Source of the DNA: Silicimonas algicola
GTDB lineage: Bacteria > Pseudomonadota > Alphaproteobacteria > Rhodobacterales > Rhodobacteraceae
DNA: 64,000 nucleotides
Direction of reading: 5' to 3'
Assembly (NCBI RefSeq): GCF_003148765.1
Contig: NZ_QGGV01000004.1
Coordinates: 248,001 to 312,000, forward strand
Shown: positions 55,832 to 64,000 of the stretch, piece after piece
How the letters are laid out: each line of letters begins with the position of its first letter
How positions within the stretch are numbered: the stretch's first letter is position 1
Notes under the pieces: generated by a model
Databases searched by the model: none
What the model was told of the DNA's origin: nothing
The model's input: only the letters and a program-made list of their open reading frames with translations
Program-made: the position numbers and the translations under genes

Positions 55832-56047
55832 ATGAGAGAGCTCTTGCGCACCACGGATCCGACAGTGATCGCCTTCGTCACGGCCCTTCTCGACGGCGAG
55901 GGTATAGACTGCTTTCAGATGGACGTCCATATGAGTGTCCTTGAGGGGTCGCTTGGAATCCTTCCGCGCAGGTTGATGGTCAGGGACTCCGACCACTTCC
56001 GCGCGTCGGCGGTCCTGAGGGACAACGACGTGGAGACGGGCATGTGA
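55832..56047 (+). CDS. DUF2007 small protein
   Basis: This 71-residue protein matches DUF2007 (putative signal-transducing small proteins): MRELLRTTDPTVIAFVTALL at the start and RRLMVRDSDHFRASAVLRDN at the end. It is divergent from ispB across 55 bases and its stop overlaps the GTG of the methyltransferase gene, so the two are coupled. Confidence 0.85.
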   Translation: MRELLRTTDPTVIAFVTALLDGEGIDCFQMDVHMSVLEGSLGILPRRLMVRDSDHFRASAVLRDNDVETGM

Positions 56048-56793
56048 TCGCGCAGACCGATCGGTTCCTGGGCGGCCGCCTGTCCGTGTTTCAACCCGTC
56101 AGCGGGTACCGCGCAGGTGCCGATCCCGTGTTTTTGGCCGCGGCTGTCTCCGCCAGACCAGGGCAATCGATTCTGGACCTCGGCTGCGGAGCAGGGGTGG
56201 CCATGCTGTGTCTCCTCTCGCGCGTGGAAGGCCTGAGCGTGACCGGCGTCGAGAACGATGCGGCATCGGTCGGACTGGCGCGGGCAAATCTTGACGCCAA
56301 CGGCTTCGACGCGCGCGTGCTCGAGGCCGATGCGTTCTTTCCAACTCCGGAACTGGCATCGGCGTCTTTCGATCATGTGATGACCAATCCGCCGTTCTTC
56401 GACCGCAGAAATGGCAGCGAAGCCTGGGACCCTCATCGCGAGGCCGGCAGGGGAGAAACGGCGCCACTTGCCCTTTGGCTCGACGCGGCGCTGCGGCGGG
56501 TGAAGCCAGGCGGCTACATTACGGTCGTTCACCGGGCCGACCGGCTGGCCGATTGTCTCGCGCCCCTCCAGGGCCGCGCGGGCGACGTTGTGGTCCAGCC
56601 GCTTGCCGCACGCGCTGCCCGCCCGGCGCGGCTTGTCATCGTGCAGGCGAAGAAGGGCGCTCGGGGCGCGCTGCGGCTGAACGCTCCACTCGTGCTGCAC
56701 GACGGCGCTGTCCACGAGGCGGATGGGGAAAGTTATTCGCTGGCCGCGCAGGCCATCCTGCGTGAGGGCGCGGCGCTACCGCTGAAGAATTAA
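56044..56793 (+). CDS. tRNA1(Val) (adenine-37-N6)-methyltransferase-like protein
   Basis: This 249-residue SAM-dependent methyltransferase has the TrmN6/YfiC pattern: QPVSGYRAGADPVFLAAAVS, SAM motif ILDLGCGAGVAML, and the adenine-N6 catalytic motif MTNPPFFDRR. In E. coli the enzyme modifies A37 of one tRNA-Val; the same target here is inference. The GTG start overlaps the DUF2007 stop. Confidence 0.87.
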   Translation: MIAQTDRFLGGRLSVFQPVSGYRAGADPVFLAAAVSARPGQSILDLGCGAGVAMLCLLSRVEGLSVTGVENDAASVGLARANLDANGFDARVLEADAFFPTPELASASFDHVMTNPPFFDRRNGSEAWDPHREAGRGETAPLALWLDAALRRVKPGGYITVVHRADRLADCLAPLQGRAGDVVVQPLAARAARPARLVIVQAKKGARGALRLNAPLVLHDGAVHEADGESYSLAAQAILREGAALPLKN

Positions 56794-56894
56794 GCTCGGA
56801 TTAGGGAAATCGGACCAGCCTGGGGAGCGGGACGTGACACGAATCGCGTTTCGTGTTGCACTTGATATGTCGAAAACCCAACAGGAGGACGACG

Positions 56895-57062
56895 ATGAGC
56901 CTGAACGCCCATATTCAGGAACTCCGCAAGAAACACCAACATCTCTCTGATGAAGTCGAAATGGCGCAGCGAACGCCGTCATTCGATGACCTTCAGATCA
57001 CTGCTCTCAAGAGGCAGAAGCTCAAGATCAAAGAGGAAATCGAGCGTCTCAGCGACAACTGA
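56895..57062 (+). CDS. DUF465 (YdcH-like) small protein
   Basis: This 55-residue, highly charged helical protein has the DUF465 pattern AHIQELRKKHQHLSDEVEMA and ITALKRQKLKIKEEIERLS. AGGAGG lies about 7 bases before the ATG at 56895; upstream codons in the frame are not conserved. Function is unknown in the family. Confidence 0.88.
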   Translation: MSLNAHIQELRKKHQHLSDEVEMAQRTPSFDDLQITALKRQKLKIKEEIERLSDN

Positions 57063-57150
57063 ACGCAGTACGGCAGACCCGCTTGGCGGCCGTGCCCTGT
57101 GCTTTGCACACGGGCAACTCGTGGACCGGCGGTTGTCGTGACTGACGAAA

Positions 57151-57180
57151 TGAAAAGGGCCGGTTCCTGGGAACCGGCCC
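57151..57180 (-). terminator. Rho-independent terminator after phbB
   Basis: A perfect 10-base-pair stem (GGGCCGGTTC / GAACCGGCCC, 57157-57180) is followed on the minus strand by TTTTCATTT, 25 bases after the phbB stop. It ends the phbA-phbB unit. Confidence 0.85.
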
Positions 57181-57204
57181 GATCTTTGACGACGGAACAC
57201 CGCC

Positions 57205-57927
57205 TCAGACGAAGAACTGTGCGCCGTTGGCCGAAATGGTCGAGCCGTTGATGAAGCCCGAGTCCTCGGACGCGAGGAAGCACACGATCCGGGCGATTTC
57301 CTCCGGCGTGCCGAGACGGCCGGCGGGGATGCCCGAGATGATCTTGTCGCGGACGCTCTGGTCGATCGCCATCACCATCTCGGTCGCGATATAGCCGGGA
57401 CAGATCGCGTTCGCCGTGATGCCCGCCCGCGCGCCTTCCTGAGCGAGCGACTTGACGATGCCAAGGTCGCCCGCCTTCGTCGCGGCATAGTTCACCTGGC
57501 CCGCCTGACCTTTCTGTCCGTTGATCGACGAGATCACGATGACCCGGCCGAACTTTCGATCGCGCATCCCCGGCCAGACCGGGTGGACGGTGTTGAAGAC
57601 TCCCGTGAGGTTGGTGTCGATGACCTCTTTCCACTGCTCGGGCGTCATTCGGTGAAACATCGCATCCTTGGTGATGCCGGCGTTCGCCACGACGATGTCG
57701 ATCGGGCCGAGGTCGGCCTCGACCTGCGCGATGCCCGCCTTCGACGCGTCATAGTCGGCGACGTTCCACTTGTACGTCTTGATGCCGGTCTCGTCGGTAA
57801 AGGCGCGGGCCTTCTCGTCGTTGCCCGCATAGGTCGCGGCAACCTCATAGCCTTCGGCTTTCAGAGCCTTGGAAATAGCTTCACCGATGCCACGCGAGCC
57901 CCCGGTGATCAGTGCAACACGGGCCAT
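57205..57927 (-). CDS. phbB: Acetoacetyl-CoA reductase (PHB synthesis)
   Basis: PhbB reduces acetoacetyl-CoA to (R)-3-hydroxybutyryl-CoA for polyhydroxybutyrate. The 240-residue short-chain dehydrogenase has the NADPH motif LITGGSRGIGEAIS, NNAG-type NAGITKDAMFHRM, and the catalytic Ser134/Tyr147/Lys151 in VISSINGQKGQAGQVNYAAT. It lies 80 bases after phbA in the same direction and is followed by a terminator. No phaC synthase is in the window. Confidence 0.94.
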   Translation of the reverse strand: MARVALITGGSRGIGEAISKALKAEGYEVAATYAGNDEKARAFTDETGIKTYKWNVADYDASKAGIAQVEADLGPIDIVVANAGITKDAMFHRMTPEQWKEVIDTNLTGVFNTVHPVWPGMRDRKFGRVIVISSINGQKGQAGQVNYAATKAGDLGIVKSLAQEGARAGITANAICPGYIATEMVMAIDQSVRDKIISGIPAGRLGTPEEIARIVCFLASEDSGFINGSTISANGAQFFV

Positions 57928-58007
57928 AGTCGTCCTCCTCCAGATTATGCAAGAATGTTACGCGGCGGATGGCGGAGGCGCAACAATTGTGCGCCGCCGC
58001 TTCTGCG

Positions 58008-59183
58008 TCAGTCGCGCTCGACGCACATCGCAACGCCCATGCCGCCGCCGATGCAAAGCGTGGCCAGGCCCTTCTTCGCGTCACGGCGCTTCATTTCATA
58101 GAGCAGGGTATTCAGGACTCGCGCACCCGATGCGCCGATCGGGTGACCGATGGCGATGGCGCCGCCGTTGACGTTCACGATCTCGGGGTCCCAGCCCATG
58201 TCCTTGTTCACCGCGCAGGCCTGCGCCGCGAAGGCCTCGTTCGCCTCCACGAGGTCAAGGTCCGAGACCTTCCAGCCGGCTTTTTCCAGCGCCCGGCGCG
58301 AGGCCGGAATGGGGCCTGTACCCATGATCGACGGATCGAGACCGGCGGTGGCGTAGGAGGCGATGCGTGCAAGAGGCTCGATCCCGCGCTTCTCGGCGTT
58401 CTGGGCACTCATCAGCAGGACGCCCGCCGCACCATCGTTGATGCCGGAGGCGTTTCCGGCCGTGACCGATCCGTCCTTCGCGAACGCGGGGCGAAGCTTC
58501 TGCATCGACTCGAGCGTCGCGCCGTGGCGGATGTACTCGTCCTTGTCGACGACGATGTCGCCTTTCCGCGTCTTGACGGTGAAGCCCAGTATTTCGTCAT
58601 CGAAGCGGCCGGCCTTCTGCGCGGCCTCGGCCTTGTTCTGGCTGGCAAGCGCGAATTCGTCCTGCTGCTCGCGGCTGATCTGCCACTGCTGCGCGACGTT
58701 CTCGGCGGTCTGGCCCATGTGATAGCCGTTGAAGGCGTCCCAGAGGCCGTCCTTTATCATCGTGTCGATCAGCTTCAGGTCGCCCATCTTCTGTCCCTGC
58801 CGGATGGACTGGGCGTGGGGGCTCATCGACATGTTTTCCTGGCCGCCCGCGCAGATGATGTCGGCGTCTCCAAGCTGGATGTGCTGGGCGCCGAGCGCCA
58901 CCGCGCGAAGGCCCGAACCGCAGACCTGGTTGATGCCCCAGGCCGCGGCCTCCTTCGGCAGGCCGGCGAGGATATGCGCCTGGCGCGGCGGATTCTGCCC
59001 CTGCGCGGCCGTCAGGACTTGTCCCAGGATCGTCTCGGAAACCTCGTCCTTCGAGATCCCCGCTCGCTCCACCAGCGCCTCCAGCATGGCCGCCCCCAGT
59101 TCGTGCGCGGGCGTGTTGGCGAAGGCCCCGTTGAAGCTGCCGACAGCGGTTCGGGCGGCGGATGCAATGACGACGTTGGTCAT
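58008..59183 (-). CDS. phbA: Acetyl-CoA acetyltransferase (beta-ketothiolase)
   Basis: PhbA condenses two acetyl-CoA to acetoacetyl-CoA, the first PHB step. The 391-residue product has the acyl-enzyme Cys88 in [12 protein letters not shown], the catalytic His in [13 protein letters not shown] and the second Cys in [10 protein letters not shown]. The start at 59183 ([15 protein letters not shown]) is set by the conserved N-terminus. Pairing with phbB supports a biosynthetic role. Confidence 0.95.
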   Translation of the reverse strand: MTNVVIASAARTAVGSFNGAFANTPAHELGAAMLEALVERAGISKDEVSETILGQVLTAAQGQNPPRQAHILAGLPKEAAAWGINQVCGSGLRAVALGAQHIQLGDADIICAGGQENMSMSPHAQSIRQGQKMGDLKLIDTMIKDGLWDAFNGYHMGQTAENVAQQWQISREQQDEFALASQNKAEAAQKAGRFDDEILGFTVKTRKGDIVVDKDEYIRHGATLESMQKLRPAFAKDGSVTAGNASGINDGAAGVLLMSAQNAEKRGIEPLARIASYATAGLDPSIMGTGPIPASRRALEKAGWKVSDLDLVEANEAFAAQACAVNKDMGWDPEIVNVNGGAIAIGHPIGASGARVLNTLLYEMKRRDAKKGLATLCIGGGMGVAMCVERD

Positions 59184-59285
59184 GTAGGGATCTCCTGCTG
59201 GTCTGATGAGACTCGGATGCGATGTCGAGGCCGACAGTATTTGCTCCCCCCGGTCGCTGCAACCGACAGGTGCCTCCACGGAAAG

Positions 59286-59480
59286 TCAGCCGTCCCTGCG
59301 GCGTGCTTCGGCCAGCGCCTCGCGCAGGACGGAGCGGTCTCCGATATGGTTCGCGAGGAGCAGGATCAACCGGGCATTGAGGGCGACGCTCTCGTCGTCG
59401 GAGAGGCCTTCGTGCGCCGCGATCAGCTCGGCGTAGAAGCCATCCGGATCGGGAATGTTCGCGACGGTGTTAAGTGGCAT
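59286..59480 (-). CDS. DUF2783 small protein
   Basis: This 64-residue protein matches DUF2783, small helical proteins found beside aromatic monooxygenase genes: PDPDGFYAELIAAHEGLSDD and ALNARLILLLANHIGDRSVL. The ATG at 59480 is used with GGAGG 5 bases upstream. It overlaps the monooxygenase stop as TGATG, so translation is coupled. Function is unknown. Confidence 0.85.
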   Translation of the reverse strand: MPLNTVANIPDPDGFYAELIAAHEGLSDDESVALNARLILLLANHIGDRSVLREALAEARRRDG

Positions 59481-61081
59481 CACGTCCTCCCGCAGGCGCG
59501 GGCCAGCGCCGCTTCAATGTCTCGGGCGGTCGCGCGCGCCCACCGAGCCGCAACGTGTTGGTCCGGCCGGATCAGGTAGACTGCTCCCGACGCCGCTCCA
59601 AGATACCGGTCCGACAGCGCACCCGTCGGGTCGTCCGTCGACGTCAGCGCAATCCGTTCCACGCCCTCGACCTCCGGCGCTTCGGCATCGATGCAAAGCA
59701 ACGTGAAACCGCCACCGAGACGCCGAAGCAGGGTTTCGCCCGCGAGGGGGGCATCGGGACAGGGGCTTCCCGGTCGCGTCCGCGCTGGCCCGCCAGGCAG
59801 CGCATCCTCGCCGTTCAGCGGCAGGCCATCGTAGGTGCAGGGCACCGAGAGGCGTCCGGAATTGACCAGAGGACGCGCGAAGGCGTGACGCTCGGCAAGA
59901 TCGAGCACGGCATTTCGGAAGACGTGGCTGATCCGGGACTTGGGCGAGATGAAATCGGTCGAGCGCGTGGATTTGAGGATGTTCTCGTCGGCGGCATGCC
60001 GCCTCTCATCGTCGTAACTGTCGATAAGGGCATCCGGCGCCTCGCCGCGGATCACGGACGCCAGCTTCCAGCCCAGGTTGTCGACATCCTGGATCCCCGA
60101 GTTCGCACCTCGCGCGCCGAAGGGGCTGACCTGGTGTGCGCTGTCGCCGGCGAAGATCACGCGGCCATGCCGGAATTTCTTCATGCGGCGGCACTGGAAG
60201 GTATAGATCGACGACCAAACGATCTCGTAGGTCACGCCGGGCAGCATCGCGTCGAGACGGGCGCGGATGTTCTCTTCCTTCAACTCCTTGACGCGGTCCA
60301 CCTCCCAGCCGATCTGGAAGTCGACGCGCCAGATGCCGTCGGGCTGCTTGTGAAGCAGGGTCGAGGCTCCTGACCTGAACCAGGGCTCGAACCAGAACCA
60401 GCGTTCGGTTGGGAAATCTCCGTCCATGCGGATGTCGGCGATCAGGAAACTGTCCTCGAAGACGCGGCCCTCGAAGTCGAGGCCCATCATGCCCCGCAAG
60501 GGAGATCCCGCGCCGTCACAGCCGATCAGCCAGTCGGCCTGAAGGCGATAGGGTCCGTCCGGCGTGTCGACGTCCAGCGTCACGCCGTCATCGCGCGCTT
60601 CGACCGCTGTCACGCGGTTGCGCCCCCTGATCTCGATCGGCGCGCCCTCGGCCTGAGCCTGACGCACCCTCTCCACGAGGGTCTTCTCGAAGAACGGCTG
60701 CGGCAGGTTGATGAAGGCCGGAAAGCGGTGGCCTTCCTCGGGCAGAAGGTTGAACTCGAACACCTGGCGGTCGTCGTGAAAGACCTTCCCGACGTTCCAG
60801 ACGACCCCCTTCTCCAGCAGAGCCTCGCCACATCCCCATCTGTCGCAGATTTCGAGGGTGCGCTTGGAAAAGCAGATCGCGCGGCTTCCCTGTCCGACGC
60901 CCTCGTGGTCGTCGAGGACGAGCACGGGAACCCCTCGCAGCCCTAGGTCAAGCGCCATCGCGATGCCGACCGGGCCGCCTCCCATGACGATGACCGGGTG
61001 ACGGACCGGTGTCGCCGCGTCCTGATCCTGCGACCGCGCATAGGGATAAAGCCGAAAGGCCAGCCGGTAGCGGTCCTTCAT
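59480..61081 (-). CDS. FAD-dependent aromatic monooxygenase (3-(3-hydroxyphenyl)propionate hydroxylase-like)
   Basis: This 533-residue protein is a class A flavin monooxygenase. It has the FAD motif PVIVMGGGPVGIAMALDLGL, the DG motif WLIGCDGAGSPLRGMMG and the GD motif RVIFAGDSAHQVSPFGARGA. It resembles MhpA-type hydroxylases, which act on phenolic acids; the true substrate is unknown. The ATG at 61081 is preferred, though the frame is open 42 bases further. It sits between the MBL-fold and DUF2783 genes in the homogentisate operon, so it may make homogentisate or a related phenol. Confidence 0.85.
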   Translation of the reverse strand: MKDRYRLAFRLYPYARSQDQDAATPVRHPVIVMGGGPVGIAMALDLGLRGVPVLVLDDHEGVGQGSRAICFSKRTLEICDRWGCGEALLEKGVVWNVGKVFHDDRQVFEFNLLPEEGHRFPAFINLPQPFFEKTLVERVRQAQAEGAPIEIRGRNRVTAVEARDDGVTLDVDTPDGPYRLQADWLIGCDGAGSPLRGMMGLDFEGRVFEDSFLIADIRMDGDFPTERWFWFEPWFRSGASTLLHKQPDGIWRVDFQIGWEVDRVKELKEENIRARLDAMLPGVTYEIVWSSIYTFQCRRMKKFRHGRVIFAGDSAHQVSPFGARGANSGIQDVDNLGWKLASVIRGEAPDALIDSYDDERRHAADENILKSTRSTDFISPKSRISHVFRNAVLDLAERHAFARPLVNSGRLSVPCTYDGLPLNGEDALPGGPARTRPGSPCPDAPLAGETLLRRLGGGFTLLCIDAEAPEVEGVERIALTSTDDPTGALSDRYLGAASGAVYLIRPDQHVAARWARATARDIEAALARACGRT

Positions 61082-61101
61082 CTCGCGACCGACGCTCGCC
61101 G

Positions 61102-62052
61102 TCACTCTTGAAGCGCCTCCCACATCTCGCGGTCGCGTTCGGCGGTCCAGATGCGAGGCGTGTCGATATCGCGGGCCTCGTCATAGGCGCGGGCGACGTT
61201 GAACGGCAGGCAGTGCTCGTAGATGGCATAATCGCCGAACTTCGGGTCGCACTCCGCCCGGCAAGCCGCCATCGCGTCCTTCAGAGAGCCGCCGCGCAGC
61301 GCCACCTTGGCCACCGCGTTGTAGGTCGAGGTCACGAAGTCGGCCGTCGAGTCGAGCGCGGCGTCGACCATCTTCCGGCCCAGAAGAGCGTCGCCTCGAC
61401 CCGGCGCGATGGCATCGAGGTTCCAGCGGCGGATGTTATCCAGTGTCCCCGTCCAATCGTGGAAGTGACCGTCGCCGCAGTAGCAGGCCGAGTGGTATTC
61501 GACGATGTCGCCCGTGAACATGACGTTCTGGTCCGGGACGTAGGCCACGATATCGCCTGCCGTATGCGCCCGACCTGGCTGCATCAGGTCTACGCGCCGG
61601 TTGCCCAGATAGACACTCATCCGTCCTTGGAACGTCGTCGTGGGCCAGGTCAGGCCGGGGATCTCCTCATGGCCTTCGAAGAGCCGGGGGAAGCGGGCGA
61701 ACTCGCTGTCCCAGTCCTCCTGCCCGCGTTCCACAACCATCGAGCGCGCCTTCTCGGACATGATGATCTGTCCCGCATCGAAGGCCGAAGCGCCGAGAAC
61801 GCGGACCGCGTGGTAGTGCGTCAGGACGATGTGCGAGACGGGCTTGTCGGTCACGCCCCGGATGCAGTCGATCACCTGCCGGGCAAGGCGCGGCGTCGCC
61901 TGCGCCTCGATCACCATCACGCTCTCGTCTCCGACGATCACGCCCGAGTTCGGATCGCCCTCGGCGGTAAAGGCGTACAGGCCATCGCCGATCTCGGTGA
62001 AGCTCACGGTCTTGTCGCCGGTGTCGCCCTGCGATGCGAAGGCTCTTGTCAT
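61102..62052 (-). CDS. MBL-fold protein with altered metal motif
   Basis: This 316-residue metallo-beta-lactamase-fold protein has an unusual first motif: THYHAVRV gives His79 and His81, but Val83 and Arg84 replace the Asp and His of the canonical HxHxDH. His163 (GRAHTAGD) and Asp182 (FTGDIVEYH) remain, while the last His position is Arg219 (APGRGDALLG). It may thus bind one metal or be catalytically different. It overlaps the fahA stop by 4 bases, within the homogentisate operon. Confidence 0.85.
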   Translation of the reverse strand: MTRAFASQGDTGDKTVSFTEIGDGLYAFTAEGDPNSGVIVGDESVMVIEAQATPRLARQVIDCIRGVTDKPVSHIVLTHYHAVRVLGASAFDAGQIIMSEKARSMVVERGQEDWDSEFARFPRLFEGHEEIPGLTWPTTTFQGRMSVYLGNRRVDLMQPGRAHTAGDIVAYVPDQNVMFTGDIVEYHSACYCGDGHFHDWTGTLDNIRRWNLDAIAPGRGDALLGRKMVDAALDSTADFVTSTYNAVAKVALRGGSLKDAMAACRAECDPKFGDYAIYEHCLPFNVARAYDEARDIDTPRIWTAERDREMWEALQE

Positions 62053-63305
62053 GTCGTCTCCTCTTTCGCCCAGTCCGGCAGCGGAACGGCAGGGCGGACG
62101 GTTCCTGTGCAGTCTCCGAAGCCGACGCGGTGCCCGCGCCCCTTCGTGTGTCCGTTGAAGGTAACGGTATCGCCGTCCTCCAGGAAGGTTCGCGCCTGTC
62201 CGTCGAAGTCGAGCGGCTCCTTGCCGCCCCACGAAAGCTCCAGCATCGAGCCACGGGAATCGGAGTCCGCGCCCGAGATCGTGCCAGATCCCAGCAGGTC
62301 ACCCACTCTCATCGGACATCCGGACGAGGCATGATGTGCAAGCTGCTGCGCGGCGGAATAGTACATCTCGCGGTAGTTCGTCCGCGTGACCGTCCGTTCG
62401 GCGCCATCTTGGGTCGCGAGCTTCACCTCCAGATCGATGTCGTAGAGCCCAGGCTTCGTCTCGCGCAAATAGGGAAGAAGGGGCCTGTCTCGCGTCGGCG
62501 TCTTGGCCCGGAACGGCTCGAGCGCCGAGCGCGTCACGATCCAGGGGCTGATCGTCGTCGCGGCGGCCTTGGACTGGAACGGGCCGAGAGGCTGGTATTC
62601 CCAGGCCTGGATGTCGCGTGCGGACCAGTCGTTCAGGAGGACATAGCCGAAGATCATCTCGTCGGCATCCGCGACGGAGATCATGCCAGACGACGGACGG
62701 CCCACGACCGCGCCCAACTCGAGTTCAAAATCGAAACGGTGCGACGGCTGGAACACGGGAAGGTCGAAGCCCTCTCCCTTTACCTGGCCCCAAGGTCGCG
62801 TCACGGGAGTGCCGGACACCACGACCGACGAGGCTCGGCCGTTGTAGCCGATCGGGAGCGACAGCCAGTTCTCGGGCAGCGCCTTGTCGGCGCCGCGGAA
62901 CATGGTGCCCACGTTCGTGGCGTGATGCCGCCCTGCATAGAAGTCGGTGTACTCGGTCACGCGGAAGGGCAAGCGCATTGCGACAGCGTCGCGCCGGTAC
63001 AGCGGGTCGCGCATCTGGTCCTGTGCGCCGGCACCTTCGGATAAAAGTCCCGTTAACGTGTTTCGCACGCGAAACCACACGCCAGGGCCAGCCTCCATGA
63101 AGGCGTTGAGCGCGGAACCCTGGAAGCCGGCGGCGGGCAGCATCGACATCGCTTCCATCGCGCCGAGGTCGAGAACCAGATCGCCGATCGCCACACCGCA
63201 GCGCGCGCCTCGTCCGTCGTCGAAGACGCCGTACGGCAGATTGTTCAGCGGAAAGTCACCCTCGGGCGCGTTCGCGCTCTCGATCCAGCTTCGTAGAAGG
63301 CTCAT
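62049..63305 (-). CDS. fahA: Fumarylacetoacetase
   Basis: FahA hydrolyses fumarylacetoacetate to fumarate and acetoacetate, the last step of tyrosine/homogentisate breakdown. The 418-residue product has the N-terminal SH3-like domain and the FAH fold with TDFYAGRHHATNVGTMFRG, FELELGAVVG metal ligands, and LLNDWSARDIQAWEYQPLGP. It follows hmgA by 67 bases and overlaps the MBL gene. No maleylacetoacetate isomerase gene is in the window. Confidence 0.95.
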   Translation of the reverse strand: MSLLRSWIESANAPEGDFPLNNLPYGVFDDGRGARCGVAIGDLVLDLGAMEAMSMLPAAGFQGSALNAFMEAGPGVWFRVRNTLTGLLSEGAGAQDQMRDPLYRRDAVAMRLPFRVTEYTDFYAGRHHATNVGTMFRGADKALPENWLSLPIGYNGRASSVVVSGTPVTRPWGQVKGEGFDLPVFQPSHRFDFELELGAVVGRPSSGMISVADADEMIFGYVLLNDWSARDIQAWEYQPLGPFQSKAAATTISPWIVTRSALEPFRAKTPTRDRPLLPYLRETKPGLYDIDLEVKLATQDGAERTVTRTNYREMYYSAAQQLAHHASSGCPMRVGDLLGSGTISGADSDSRGSMLELSWGGKEPLDFDGQARTFLEDGDTVTFNGHTKGRGHRVGFGDCTGTVRPAVPLPDWAKEETT

Positions 63306-63372
63306 GCGGCCACCCCTTCATCTCTTACAAAATACGCATCTTCCGCCACGAAGCGGTCTCCCTTGCAGACCG

Positions 63373-64000
63373 TCACTTCTTTCCCGGAGTGCCGTCGAAC
63401 TTCTTCTCGAGGTCCGACCAGCAGTCGATGTAGTCGTCCTGCAAGGGTGCCTCTGTCGCCGCGAAGGGCGTGAGGTGCTGGGGAAAACGCGTCTCGAACA
63501 TGAAGGACATGGTATTGTCGAGTTTGTGCGGGGCAAGCTCGGCGTTCGACGCCTTCTCGAACGCCTCGCGGTCCGGGCCATGCGGCAGCATCATGTTGTG
63601 GAGCGACATGCCCCCCGGAACGAAGCCCTGCGGCTTTGCGTCGTACTGGCCGTAAATGTTGCCCATCAGCTCGGACATGACGTTCTTGTGATACCAGGGC
63701 GGACGGAAGGTGTCCTCGGCCACCAGCCAGCGCTCGCGGAAGAGAACGAAGTCGATGTTGGCCGTGCCCTCGACGCCGGAGGGCGCGGTGAGCACCGTAA
63801 AGATCGAGGGATCGGGATGATCGAAGAGGATCGCGCCGACCGGGCAATAGGTCGTCAGGTCGTACTTCACCGGAGCGTAGTTGCCGTGCCAGGCCACGAC
63901 ATCGAGGGGCGAGTGCCCGATGTGGGTCTCGTGGAAATGCCCGCCCCACTTCACCGTGACAGTGGACGGCGTTTCGCGGTCCTCGAATGCGGCGACCGGC
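63373..64000 (-). CDS. hmgA: Homogentisate 1,2-dioxygenase, C-terminal part (5' end beyond the window)
   Basis: This partial CDS encodes about 209 C-terminal residues of homogentisate dioxygenase, which opens the aromatic ring of homogentisate. The iron ligands are visible as [15 protein letters not shown] (His and Glu) and [17 protein letters not shown] (His). [19 protein letters not shown] is also typical. The gene is first in the visible operon hmgA-fahA-MBL-FAD monooxygenase-DUF2783; its start lies right of 64000. Confidence 0.94.
   Translation of the reverse strand, partial: PVAAFEDRETPSTVTVKWGGHFHETHIGHSPLDVVAWHGNYAPVKYDLTTYCPVGAILFDHPDPSIFTVLTAPSGVEGTANIDFVLFRERWLVAEDTFRPPWYHKNVMSELMGNIYGQYDAKPQGFVPGGMSLHNMMLPHGPDREAFEKASNAELAPHKLDNTMSFMFETRFPQHLTPFAATEAPLQDDYIDCWSDLEKKFDGTPGKK

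Noticed and set aside
63302-63949. 215-residue minus-strand ORF overlapping hmgA
   Set aside because: It is an alternative frame of the homogentisate dioxygenase gene; the real frame carries the iron-binding motifs.

Overview
The window is high-GC, gene-dense alphaproteobacterial chromosome, most likely from the Rhodobacteraceae (Roseobacter group). This rests on family-level protein resemblance and on gene neighbourhoods such as ubiB-ubiE / mutM / enoyl-CoA hydratase / rpsT / rhodanese / dnaA, dnaN-recF, a bacterial ALDH16 next to deoC, and polyhydroxybutyrate genes phbA-phbB. No rRNA, tRNA, CRISPR array, prophage or insertion sequence was seen.

Layout. 1-2.5 kb: an AhpD-like protein facing an IlvD/Edd sugar-acid dehydratase. 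2.6-8.2 kb: a flagellar remnant (motB, flgE, flgK, flgL, then one ORF that begins as FlgI and continues in frame as FlgD), preceded by a collapsed GMC-oxidoreductase pseudogene. 8.2-18.7 kb: housekeeping genes ubiB, ubiE, mutM, an enoyl-CoA hydratase, rpsT, a rhodanese, dnaA, a broken nhaA, dnaN, recF and two small overlapping ORFs. 18.7-23.4 kb: a LysE-type exporter and glycolate oxidase glcDEF. 23.4-26.3 kb: two tandem trypsin-like proteases, a small heat-shock protein behind a ROSE-like RNA thermometer, and a secreted dienelactone hydrolase. 26.3-34.6 kb: ALDH16, deoC, an MFS transporter, icd, an orphan ORF, pncA and trhO. 34.7-38.5 kb: a tightly coupled five-gene cluster (two zinc-ribbon DUF4178 proteins, a 53-residue membrane peptide, DUF350, membrane-embedded spermidine synthase). 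38.5-47.8 kb: a KDG-kinase-like gene, gyrB, aroQ, a BON/OmpA envelope protein, ubiA, rsmE, an ion channel and smpB. 47.9-57.1 kb: a matrixin-like metalloprotease, a membrane protein, greA, ETF-QO, a TPR protein, ispE, ispB, DUF2007, trmN6 and DUF465. 57.1-64 kb: phbB, phbA and a homogentisate operon (hmgA, fahA, an unusual MBL-fold protein, an FAD monooxygenase, DUF2783) that runs off the right edge.

Functional themes are replication and repair (dnaA, dnaN, recF, gyrB, mutM), ubiquinone synthesis (ubiA, ubiB, ubiE, ispB) feeding electron entry by ETF-QO and probably glycolate oxidase, and carbon handling (PHB, glycolate, aromatics, deoxyribose, sugar acids). The most striking signal is a series of internal-deletion scars within 13 kb: the GMC remnant, the FlgI::FlgD fusion and the nhaA remnant between dnaA and dnaN. 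The first two bracket the remaining flagellar genes, which points to an eroded flagellar locus. The best candidate for an undercharacterised system is the DUF4178/DUF350/spermidine-synthase cluster.
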